A stretch of 46,634 nt of DNA from Candidatus Aminicenantota bacterium (GTDB taxonomy: Bacteria > Acidobacteriota > Aminicenantia > UBA2199), in assembly GCA_027318645.1 (NCBI GenBank), contig DAHVOV010000133.1:1-46634 (forward strand), read 5' to 3'. Below the pieces are notes generated by a model. The model was not told the DNA's origin. It did not search any database and saw only the letters and a program-made list of their open reading frames with translations. Positions 26,018 to 32,722 of the stretch are shown here, piece after piece. Both the position numbers and the translations under genes were made by a program. How positions within the stretch are numbered: the first letter of the stretch is position 1; the number at the start of each line of letters is the position of its first letter.

Positions 26018-26046
26018 TTGACTTCAGGAGGGGGAGCGGATAGTCT
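26018..26046 (+). promoter_or_regulatory. promoter, leaderless geometry (EndoU-like gene)
   Basis: TTGACT at 26018-26023, 17-base spacer, TAGTCT at 26041-26046, six bases, ATG at 26053. A GGAGGGGG run lies within the spacer at 26027-26034, upstream of the predicted start, and so would not be in the mRNA. Confidence 0.6.
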
Positions 26047-26052
26047 CCGGCC

Positions 26053-26565
26053 ATGAAACGTGGTCCCGTCCTGCTGGTCCTGCTGGCGCTGCTGCCGGGG
26101 CTGGTTCTGGCCGGGCCGGGACTGCGCCTGCCGGGACCCGGCGCGGCCGGCGAGCGGAGGATCGACCACCGTGTCCGCGTCTGGTCCGACACCACGCCGC
26201 CGATCAACCTGACCCACCTCTTCGCCGGCGAGATCAACCGCCGCGGCAAGCCGGTCGGCTTCCACTCCCGCCCCGGCGGCGTCGACCCCCATGGCAGCGG
26301 CGTGGCGCGCGTCATCGACCGCCCCGGTCGCTCCGGCGTCTACACCGCCGTGGTCTGGATCGGGCGGCGCGGCCGCACCAAGTTCTCGACCTTTTATCCC
26401 GACCGGCTGACGCGGGCGCAGGTGATCGCCGCCGTCCTGGGCGCCTTCCGCAAGGGGCGGCGCAGCGGCGAGAGCTTCCGCGGCCCGTCGGGGCTCGGAT
26501 TCACCATCGAGGGGTATTTCCAGGGCGGTCGCATCCAGACGGCCTATCCTGTCTATTCCCGCTGA
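26053..26565 (+). CDS. secreted bacterial EndoU-like nuclease
   Basis: A 170-residue protein with a signal peptide (residues 1-20, ending LVLA) and a compact bacterial EndoU domain (about 50-165). The catalytic set expected for EndoU ribonucleases is visible: H55 in NLTHLFAGEINRRG, H71 in VGFHSR, and K110 with S112/T113 in TKFSTFYPD; the closing YFQGGRIQTAYPVY matches the family. EndoU domains cut RNA and are known both as polymorphic-toxin tips and as free enzymes. Here there is no large carrier, only a signal peptide, as in barnase. The cytoplasm-type gene 11 bases downstream could be the inhibitor. Alternatively it is a scavenging RNase. Predicted leaderless start at 26053. Confidence 0.8.
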   Translation: MKRGPVLLVLLALLPGLVLAGPGLRLPGPGAAGERRIDHRVRVWSDTTPPINLTHLFAGEINRRGKPVGFHSRPGGVDPHGSGVARVIDRPGRSGVYTAVVWIGRRGRTKFSTFYPDRLTRAQVIAAVLGAFRKGRRSGESFRGPSGLGFTIEGYFQGGRIQTAYPVYSR

Positions 26566-26576
26566 GAGGAGCAGCC

Positions 26577-26915
26577 ATGGCCTACCGATTCTTCCGCGAC
26601 GATGACGGCGACCTCAGGGCGGCGACCGGCCGCGAGCGGCGCCTGCTCGGCCGCTTCCTCGAGGCCGACATCCAGGGCAGCCGCGCCCTGTGCGACGAGG
26701 CGCTGGCGGCGCTCGCCGGCGTTCTTGCCGGACGCAGGAAGCGCTGGGAGATGACCGGCAACGCCCACACGCTCTCGGCGGGGAAAAGGACCTCGCGCAT
26801 CCATGCCGAAACGGGCCGCGCCGCCGACCTGGTGCTGCCGACCTGCGAGCTGCGCCTGGCGCTGCTGGAGTGGCGGCTGCTGCTCGGCGTCCAGCAGGCA
26901 AGGCGTTCGCGCTAG
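26577..26915 (+). CDS. YacL/UPF0231-like small protein, candidate EndoU immunity
   Basis: A 112-residue protein without signal peptide. It starts MAYRFFRDDDGDLRAA and continues with LLGRFLEADIQ, ALCDEALAAL, then W followed by TGNAHTL. The spacing resembles E. coli YacL (MxYxFxRD..G, then ALxDE, then W...G...TL) when I compare them from memory; homology is likely but not proven. GAGAGGAG precedes the ATG, which lies 11 bases after the EndoU stop, so the two are one transcript. A cytoplasmic protein made together with a secreted nuclease fits an inhibitor that protects the producer. This function is inferred from context only. Confidence 0.7.
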   Translation: MAYRFFRDDDGDLRAATGRERRLLGRFLEADIQGSRALCDEALAALAGVLAGRRKRWEMTGNAHTLSAGKRTSRIHAETGRAADLVLPTCELRLALLEWRLLLGVQQARRSR

Positions 26916-27029
26916 GGAGCCGCGTCGGCGGCACTGCCGCCCGGACCGGCAGCACGCCGCCTTGTCGTGCGAGTGAGATATTCCCCTCGTTCTCGCATAG
27001 AATCACCTGGCAGCAATGTGGAGATGAAC

Positions 27030-28424
27030 ATGAAAAAGAACTTGTTTTTTTGCCTGATCGCGCTGGCCGGACTGAGCGGCCTCCTGCTTCCCGCCGCCTC
27101 CATCACGGTGACCAGCCCCGTGGCCGGGGAAACACTGCGCACGGGATGCGTGGCCACGATCCGCTGGACGGCCACCGATGTCGCGGGCGACGTGCGCATC
27201 GCGCTCTACCGCGGCGTCGGCGGCGACCGGCTGGGGCTCATCGAGAACCGCATCCCCGCCGCCGCCGGGTCCTTCTCATGGACGGTGGGGGAGCTGGGCT
27301 CCGGCAGCGCCGGGAGCGGCGACGACTACCGCATCCATGTCGTCGAGATCCTCGGCGCGACCACGGGCCAGAGCGGGGCCTTCTCGATCACGCCTGCGGC
27401 GCCGATGCTTCACGTCATCAGCCCCAACGGCGGCGAGGCCCTTGTCATCGGCGCGGACGGCGGGGTGCGCTACGAGTATTCCAACCTTCCCGGCCGGGAC
27501 CTGGTCCTGGAGCTGTACCGCGGCGGCACGGCAGCGGCCAACCGCGTGGGCCGGCTCTACCCCGACGCCCAGTCCGGGCATTCTCCCTGCGGCAGCTCCT
27601 TCCTGGCCTGGCACAATGGCTACGTCAGCGGGACCTATGCCGCCGAGGGCCGGAACGCCTACTATGTCCGGGTCATGACCCCGGACGGCAGCCTGTCCGA
27701 TTTCAGCGACGCCCCCTTCTCCCTGGCCGCGCCGCCGGCGGAGGAGCCGGCGGAAGAACCTTCCGCGTCCGCCGGCTCGATCACCATCTCGTCGCCGCTG
27801 GCGCCCCTGACCCTCAGCCACGACTTTTCGCTGGGCTGGAACGCCCGCAACATCGACGGCGAGCTGGTGATCAACGTGCTGCGCGAGGCGGGCGGCACCT
27901 GGACCATCGCCACCAGCGTCGATCCCGGCCGGGCCTACGGCCGCTTCCACTGGATCGTCGGCCAGCTGCCGAACCGCAATTCATCCTTCCCGCCCGTGGC
28001 GGGGCAGCGCTTCCGCTTCCAGATCAGCGGCCGGGGCAGCGACGGCCGGGCCGTGATCGCCACCGGGCGCTGGTTCGAGATCGTCTCCCCGGGGATCAGC
28101 GTGTCCGAGCCCCACGCCAACGAGCGCCTGGAGCGCGGCGGCCACAAGACCATCATGTGGAGCGCGCCCGCCCTCCATGGCGGGGTGCACATCGAGGCCT
28201 ACTACCGCCCCAGCGGCGGGGCCTCGTTCTCGAAGTACTCGCGCCTCTTCGAGGATGTCGCCAACAACGGCCACCGCACCTGGAACATTTGGGGTCGCCC
28301 CCACGGCATGACCGGCTCGATCGACGGCCCGCCCTCGGGGAACGGCGTCCGCTGGCACATCCGCGTGATCTCGGCCCGCTGCCCCTGGATCTTCGCCGAA
28401 GGCCCCGAGTTCATCCTGGAGTGA
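27030..28424 (+). CDS. secreted protein with four KNH-like beta repeats
   Basis: A 464-residue protein with a signal peptide (1-25, ending LLPAAS) and four repeated beta domains of about 95-110 residues. The repeats begin near residues 25, 120, 240 and 355, with the signatures ITVTSPVAGETLR, LHVISPNGGEAL, ITISSPLAPLTL and ISVSEPHANERLE. Each continues with a W(T/N/S)A-type strand and an I.LYRG-type strand. An acidic Pro/Glu linker (PPAEEPAEEPSAS) separates repeats two and three. The type is the Ser-Thr-rich/KNH-like family also seen in the 14940 gene. A surface or extracellular adhesive or binding role is inferred. GGAG at 27020-27023 supports ATG 27030 over 27024. A weak TAGAAT at 26998-27003 may be the -10. 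Confidence 0.8.
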   Translation: MKKNLFFCLIALAGLSGLLLPAASITVTSPVAGETLRTGCVATIRWTATDVAGDVRIALYRGVGGDRLGLIENRIPAAAGSFSWTVGELGSGSAGSGDDYRIHVVEILGATTGQSGAFSITPAAPMLHVISPNGGEALVIGADGGVRYEYSNLPGRDLVLELYRGGTAAANRVGRLYPDAQSGHSPCGSSFLAWHNGYVSGTYAAEGRNAYYVRVMTPDGSLSDFSDAPFSLAAPPAEEPAEEPSASAGSITISSPLAPLTLSHDFSLGWNARNIDGELVINVLREAGGTWTIATSVDPGRAYGRFHWIVGQLPNRNSSFPPVAGQRFRFQISGRGSDGRAVIATGRWFEIVSPGISVSEPHANERLERGGHKTIMWSAPALHGGVHIEAYYRPSGGASFSKYSRLFEDVANNGHRTWNIWGRPHGMTGSIDGPPSGNGVRWHIRVISARCPWIFAEGPEFILE

Positions 28425-28591
28425 GCGGCGGCCCCGGCCCTTGCCGGGGAACCGTCCGGGCGAACTCCCGCGCGGCACGCCGGCGCCGCCCGGCGAGACG
28501 CCGGCCTGAAGACGTTTTTTCGCTCCTGATCGCGCGAAGGGTCAGGGGGGATCCACCCGAGTACCATGGCCCGCTGGCGGGCCGAGGCAGC

Positions 28592-28628
28592 AAAAAAAAG
28601 CCGCTCCGGAACGCTCCCGGAGCGGCTT
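28592..28628 (-). terminator. strong intrinsic terminator of the 28651-29460 gene
   Basis: On the minus strand, a perfect 12-base-pair stem (arms 28617-28628 and 28598-28609) with a 7-base loop, followed by eight T. It lies 22 bases after the gene's stop. Confidence 0.92.
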
Positions 28629-28650
28629 GGGCAATGGCGCGGCGAAACGC

Positions 28651-29460
28651 CTAGTTGACGGGCACGGGCACGGGTTCGCCCGCCGGCAGCTCGGTCGCCG
28701 GAACCTCCGCCGCCGGCGCCGGGACCTCGGCGGCGGCATGCTCCTTGGTCCAGCGGGCCTCGCAGGTCTTGCAGAGCTCGGTGATGTTCTTCAGCTCGCG
28801 CGCCTGGGCCACGGTGCCTTCGAAGATCTCGTCGGTCTTGCTGGTGTTGATGTGCTGGCAGTCGGAGTACAGGTGATACTTCGATCCCGACTTGGTCCAG
28901 TAGACGTGGTTCTGGCCGGTGAGCTGCTCGACCTGGGCCGTCTGCTGGGCATACTGCTCCTGCGACGGCGGGTTGAAGTCGATGCCGGTGAAGCCGGCGA
29001 TCAGCAGCGCCACCACGGCGACGGCGCCGACCAGGCCCTTCTGCTTGCCCTTCAGGTCCTTGTTGGTGAGGATGAGCAGCACCAGGGGCAGGAAGGCGAT
29101 GACGGCGATGATCGCGCCCAGCTGGTTCTGCACGAAGAACCGGACCTTCTGCTTCTCCGAGGCCGGGTCGAAGCGGTTGGCCTTCTTCCACAGCAGGTTG
29201 CCGATGACGGCGAAGACCAGGTCGGCGGCGATCAGCACGATGAGCAGCCACGTCTTGATCGGCTGCACCCGCAGCTGCAGGATGGCGGCGACCTCCAGCC
29301 CGATGGCCACGATCCAGGAGAGGACCGCGAAGAGGCGGAACTTCCCGGCCTTGGCCTTGCTCTCGGGAGCGGGGACGAATGTCCGCGCCTCGGCGGCGGG
29401 CGAAGAGGCCGCCTCTCCCTCCACGTGGGTCAGCTTTTTCTTGGTTCCCTTGTCTGGCAT
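28651..29460 (-). CDS. multi-pass membrane protein with C-terminal Cys/His knuckle
   Basis: A 269-residue protein. A charged N-terminal 40 residues is followed by about four hydrophobic segments (residues about 43-62, 68-88, 113-132, 143-158). The C-terminal soluble part has SKYHLYSDCQHINTSK and LCKTCEARW, a C..H...C..C arrangement like the small metal-binding knuckle found at the end of some bacterial proteins. It ends in a Pro/Glu/Val-rich tail. No family name can be given. AGGAGGG precedes the ATG at 29460; a TACAAT -10 candidate lies at 29484-29489. It has its own strong terminator, so it is a single-gene unit. Confidence 0.75.
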   Translation of the reverse strand: MPDKGTKKKLTHVEGEAASSPAAEARTFVPAPESKAKAGKFRLFAVLSWIVAIGLEVAAILQLRVQPIKTWLLIVLIAADLVFAVIGNLLWKKANRFDPASEKQKVRFFVQNQLGAIIAVIAFLPLVLLILTNKDLKGKQKGLVGAVAVVALLIAGFTGIDFNPPSQEQYAQQTAQVEQLTGQNHVYWTKSGSKYHLYSDCQHINTSKTDEIFEGTVAQARELKNITELCKTCEARWTKEHAAAEVPAPAAEVPATELPAGEPVPVPVN

Positions 29461-29483
29461 GTTGTTCCCTCCTGGTAGCCGGC

Positions 29484-29512
29484 ATTGTAATACAAATGGG
29501 AGAAAAAATAAA
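29484..29512 (-). promoter_or_regulatory. candidate promoter of 28651-29460 gene
   Basis: On the minus strand TTTATT (29507-29512), 17-base spacer, TACAAT (29484-29489). The -35 is poor. The predicted leader of about 18 bases carries the AGGAGGG ribosome site. Confidence 0.45.
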
Positions 29513-29569
29513 CAGGCAGAAGATCCGTCGCCATGCCGGGCTGGACACGGGCCGCCGACGAGGAGCGAA

Positions 29570-29598
29570 TTGACATTCGCCACCGGCCTCACTATAGT
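29570..29598 (+). promoter_or_regulatory. consensus-like promoter, leaderless geometry
   Basis: Perfect TTGACA at 29570-29575, 17-base spacer, TATAGT at 29593-29598, six bases, then the ATG at 29605. The clearest case of the leaderless layout in the window. Confidence 0.85.
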
Positions 29599-29604
29599 GA
29601 CGCG

Positions 29605-30621
29605 ATGAGTGAAAACGCGAGGGTGTGGCTGCTCTTGCTGCTGGTCGGGATCGCCTGGGCCGGATTCGCCGGAGGCATCATGCCCGGGAAGCTTGATGAT
29701 GTGGCCGGCTCCATCGCCCAGTCCGTCGTGGTCAAGGTGGAGCGCATCAGCACAAGGGAGGTCTTCGAGAAGTGCAAGCGAATCCCGGCCCGCACCTACA
29801 TGGACATGCAGTGCCTTGCCCTGCGGACGCTCTATGGCCCCGAGGCGCCGGACACGCTGCATGTCCGGCTGACGCTCGACGCCTGGGCCTGGTACGACGA
29901 GAATTGCAGGGAGCAGGGGCACGCCTGGCTCCTGGTGCCGCATTCGGGGATCGAGTACGAACTGAAAGAGGGCCAGTCCTATGTCTTCAGCTTCAAGGAT
30001 TCCGCTGGGGCGGGGAGCGCGGAAGCCCCCCGGGAGCTGCTGCGGGCCGACCGGGAACAGGACGCCCATGCCGTGCAGGACGCCGTCTGGCAGGCGCATC
30101 GCACGGACGAGAAGCCGATCCTGAAGGAGGTGGCCCAGGCCCTGGTCGCCGAGATCGTCTCCCTGGAGCAGGAGAATCCGCTTCATTCCCAGGACGGCGG
30201 CCCGGAAGGCGGCTGCCCTCCCGCGGCCTTTGACCGCTTCTACCGCTGCCGGGCCATCCGCTTGCTTGCCGGCCCTCCCCTGTCGGGGGAATTCAAGGTC
30301 TCCGTCCTCATGCTGAACCCGAGCGCGGAATGCCGGACCCGCAAGTCGTTCATCCTGGAGCGCGGCGGCGACGCGGCGTTCGTCGCCGAGCCCGAACTCA
30401 AGGTCGGCGGCCGCTACTGCTTCCTCTCCTTCGAGGCCGCCCGGCCGGAGGATGCGGCCGCCTATCTGCCGGCCTGCTGGGTGGACGCGGAAGGCAGGGC
30501 CGACAGCCTAAGCGACAAGATCAGGAAGTGGAGGACCCCGGCCGGGGAGGAAGCTCGGCATCCGAGCAGCTGGGCAGCCTTCCTTTTGAACAGGCTGGAA
30601 TCATCCTGCGGCAGGGAGTGA
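29605..30621 (+). CDS. unknown secreted protein with possible internal duplication
   Basis: A 338-residue protein with one N-terminal hydrophobic segment (residues 7-24; signal or anchor). I do not recognise a family. Two halves seem related. Residues about 38-135 run from SVVVKVERIS through CLALRTL and LHVRLTL to LKEGQSYVFSFKD. Residues about 190-295 run from ALVAEIVSLEQ through RCRAIRLLAG and FKVSVLML to LKVGGRYCFLSFEA. Both therefore end in a LK.G..Y.FSF-type strand. This suggests tandem small beta domains. Six or more cysteines are present. The start is fixed by the TTGACA-N17-TATAGT promoter that ends six bases before the ATG. The CBM9-like gene begins 7 bases after its stop and is probably co-transcribed. 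Confidence 0.72.
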   Translation: MSENARVWLLLLLVGIAWAGFAGGIMPGKLDDVAGSIAQSVVVKVERISTREVFEKCKRIPARTYMDMQCLALRTLYGPEAPDTLHVRLTLDAWAWYDENCREQGHAWLLVPHSGIEYELKEGQSYVFSFKDSAGAGSAEAPRELLRADREQDAHAVQDAVWQAHRTDEKPILKEVAQALVAEIVSLEQENPLHSQDGGPEGGCPPAAFDRFYRCRAIRLLAGPPLSGEFKVSVLMLNPSAECRTRKSFILERGGDAAFVAEPELKVGGRYCFLSFEAARPEDAAAYLPACWVDAEGRADSLSDKIRKWRTPAGEEARHPSSWAAFLLNRLESSCGRE

Positions 30622-30628
30622 CGACAGC

Positions 30629-31453
30629 ATGCAGGGAGGATACGGGAACCCCGAGGATCAGCTGGCGCATTACACCTGCTTCCGCGCGCCGGGCCCCATC
30701 CGCGTCGACGGCCGCCTCGACGAGGAGGCATGGCGGGAGGCGCCGCTCTCGCCGCCGTTCGTCGACCTGGTGACGGGCGCCCCGGCGCCGCTGGACACCC
30801 GCATCGCCTGCCTGTGGGACGACCGCGCCCTGTACGTCGCCTTCCGCGTCGAGGAGCCCCATGTCCGCGCCACGCTCACCCGGCGCGACTCGTTCGTCTG
30901 GAACGACAACGACGTCGAGGTCTTCATCGCCGGGGACGACTGCTATTACGAGTTCGAGATCAACGCCCTGGGCACGGTCTACGAGGCATTCTTCGTCTGG
31001 CAGGACGCTCTGAAGCCGGGCGGCCGCTTCGACGCGCCCGAGTACGACCCGCGGCGGCGCGACGTCGACCTGCTGGGCGGCTTCCAGGACGCTTCGCGCT
31101 TCGGCCGCCACCCGCGCGGCAAGCGCTGGGCCTTCCTCGACTGGGACCTGCAGGGGCTGGAGGCCGCCGTTCACGTCGACGGCCCGCTCAACGACCCCGC
31201 CCGTGCCGGCTCGGGCTGGACCGTCGAGCTGGCCTTTCCCTGGCAGGGGCTGGGTCCGCTGTTCGCCGGCCGCCCGCTGCCGCCCCGCGAGGGCGACGTC
31301 CTGCGCGTCGACTTCTCGCGCTTCGAGCCGCTGGGCGACCCGGCGCGCAAGCCGGCGCCGGGCTGGTGCCTGAACGCCCACGGCGTCTACGACTCGCACA
31401 TCCCCGAGTGCTTTTCCTTCGTGCACTTCAGCGGCCGGGCGGCCGGGCGCTGA
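30629..31453 (+). CDS. CBM9-like carbohydrate-binding-fold protein
   Basis: A 274-residue protein consisting essentially of one CBM9-like domain. The blocks IRVDGRLDEEAWREA, RIACLWDDRALYVAFRVEEP, WNDNDVEVFIAGDDCYYEFE and the final NAHGVYDSHIPECFSFVHF are characteristic of this family in bacteria. No signal peptide is seen, so it may act in the cytoplasm, or the start may lie elsewhere. The same domain opens the DUF5916 protein at 12106. Function of single-domain members is unclear; sugar binding is inferred from the fold. It starts 7 bases after the preceding stop with a distant GGGAG. Confidence 0.85.
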   Translation: MQGGYGNPEDQLAHYTCFRAPGPIRVDGRLDEEAWREAPLSPPFVDLVTGAPAPLDTRIACLWDDRALYVAFRVEEPHVRATLTRRDSFVWNDNDVEVFIAGDDCYYEFEINALGTVYEAFFVWQDALKPGGRFDAPEYDPRRRDVDLLGGFQDASRFGRHPRGKRWAFLDWDLQGLEAAVHVDGPLNDPARAGSGWTVELAFPWQGLGPLFAGRPLPPREGDVLRVDFSRFEPLGDPARKPAPGWCLNAHGVYDSHIPECFSFVHFSGRAAGR

Positions 31454-31507
31454 GAGCGGGAAAGGGAACGATCCGGCGGGGCGGCGCGCGGCGGGGAGCC
31501 GGGAAGC

Positions 31508-31966
31508 CTACAGCGCGAATCCGAGCGTGAAGCCGAAGGAGAGGTCGCTGAACAGCTCCTTCCAGGCGGTCAGCATGTAGGCGCCCAGGCGGAACTTGCT
31601 GGCGCGGACCCCGGCCTGGAGCTTCAGCTCCAACGGGATCGACAGGCCGGTGGACTTCAGCCAGATCTCCTTGACGATGCCGGCGCCGACGAACAGCTGG
31701 CCGCGGGTGAAGTTGAAGGTGCCGCCCGGCGCCAGGAGCAGCGAGTCGGTCTCGAACTTGTTGTTCACGTACAGCGTGCACTCCGGGCTGACCATGAACA
31801 GGCCGCCGACGGCGACGTCGAAGGTGACGTTCCCCGAGAAGACCAGCGGCTTGAAGTCGAAATCGCCGCGGGTGAGGATGCCGAAGTTGGCGCTGACGTC
31901 GATGCTCTGCGCCTGGACCAGGCCGGCGCTCGCGAGAACGATGATGACGATCCATGCTTTTTTCAT
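31508..31966 (-). CDS. small outer-membrane beta-barrel-like protein
   Basis: A 152-residue protein with a signal peptide (1-20, ending VQAQS) and a run of alternating hydrophobic strands (VSANFGILTRGDFDF, FSGNVTFDVAVGGLFMV, GGTFNFTRGQLFVGAGI, LELKLQAGVRASKF). It ends GFTLGFAL, consistent with a small barrel of about eight strands in the outer membrane. No named family. GGAGGG sits upstream of the ATG at 31966 and a good promoter lies at 31988-32016. It converges on the CBM9-like gene, with 54 bases between the two stops. Confidence 0.75.
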   Translation of the reverse strand: MKKAWIVIIVLASAGLVQAQSIDVSANFGILTRGDFDFKPLVFSGNVTFDVAVGGLFMVSPECTLYVNNKFETDSLLLAPGGTFNFTRGQLFVGAGIVKEIWLKSTGLSIPLELKLQAGVRASKFRLGAYMLTAWKELFSDLSFGFTLGFAL

Positions 31967-31987
31967 GCGCCCTCCTGGGACCGCGTA

Positions 31988-32016
31988 ATGGTAGACGAGG
32001 GGAAACGAAAAATCAA
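31988..32016 (-). promoter_or_regulatory. promoter of small beta-barrel gene
   Basis: On the minus strand TTGATT (32011-32016), 17-base spacer, TACCAT (31988-31993). Leader of about 15 bases with GGAGGG. Confidence 0.65.
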
Positions 32017-32036
32017 GCCCCGGCGCGCGCGGACGT

Positions 32037-32570
32037 TCAAGGGCCGGCCGCGCGAAAGCGATCCGCGGCGACGTGCCACTCCCACTCGCGCTCACCGTCG
32101 TCCATGTCCGGGCGCGCCGCCGGCCGGCGCGTCGCGGGATCGAGCTTCCCATAGTCGCCCGCGGCGCGGAAGCGGACGACGCCGGCGCCCACCCAGCGGA
32201 TGTCGCTCCACGAGTACGGGTAGGGTTCGACGCGGGAGAGGGGAGCGCCCGCGGCCAGCTCGGCGAGGCGGTAGAGGTTGACCGCCTGGTGCCCCTCGCC
32301 GCTGGAAACGGACAGCAGCAGGTCCTTGCCGGGGGAGACGAGCGCCTGGTCGATCGCGGCCAGCTCGTCGGGGAGCTCGGGCACGACCAGGTTGCCGGCC
32401 GCGTCGACCAGCGCCAGGAGGTCGCGGCCGGGCGGGCCCTGGACGTTGCCGATGACCACGATCTCCCGGCATGAGGGCGCATCCACCGCGATGCGGCGCA
32501 GGTTGGGGAACTCCGCGGCCGCTCCGGTCGCGGCCGCCAGCAGCAGCACCGTCCAGGGAATCCGTTTCAT
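32037..32570 (-). CDS. unrecognised secreted protein
   Basis: A 177-residue protein with a signal peptide (1-19, ending AAAE). The rest suggests a small beta-rich domain (IVVIGNVQG, DLLALVDAAGNLVV, DLLLSVSSGEGHQAVNLY, YSWSDIRWVGAGVVRFRA), like a piece of a beta-propeller or a single sandwich. No family recognised. AGGAGG lies upstream of the ATG at 32570, and a promoter at 32612-32640 points to it. It is followed on the same strand by the small beta-barrel gene, which has its own promoter. Confidence 0.7.
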   Translation of the reverse strand: MKRIPWTVLLLAAATGAAAEFPNLRRIAVDAPSCREIVVIGNVQGPPGRDLLALVDAAGNLVVPELPDELAAIDQALVSPGKDLLLSVSSGEGHQAVNLYRLAELAAGAPLSRVEPYPYSWSDIRWVGAGVVRFRAAGDYGKLDPATRRPAARPDMDDGEREWEWHVAADRFRAAGP

Positions 32571-32611
32571 GGCCGCCTCCTCGCCAGGGCGCCGCGCGGG
32601 CGCCGGCGTAC

Positions 32612-32640
32612 ACTGTACCGGCGGCGCGGATGTTTTTCAA
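32612..32640 (-). promoter_or_regulatory. promoter of 32037-32570 gene
   Basis: On the minus strand TTGAAA (32635-32640), 17-base spacer, TACAGT (32612-32617). Its -35 lies only 11 bases from the -35 of the divergent MATE promoter. Confidence 0.65.
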
Positions 32641-32651
32641 GGGAGCCTTAT

Positions 32652-32680
32652 TTGTCACCGGCGCGGTTTTGGTTTATAAT
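32652..32680 (+). promoter_or_regulatory. promoter of MATE exporter gene
   Basis: TTGTCA at 32652-32657, 17-base spacer, perfect TATAAT at 32675-32680. The predicted leader is about 36 bases and ends in CGGAGA before a GTG start. Confidence 0.82.
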
Positions 32681-32722
32681 CGCTCCTTAGCACGATCCCC
32701 TTCATCTTTCCGGAGAACGCGA

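Noticed and set aside
32471-32722. N-terminal extension of the MATE gene
   Set aside because: The added residues are Arg/Pro/Ala-rich shadow across two promoters; GTG 32723 has a ribosome site and begins a normal MATE N-terminus.
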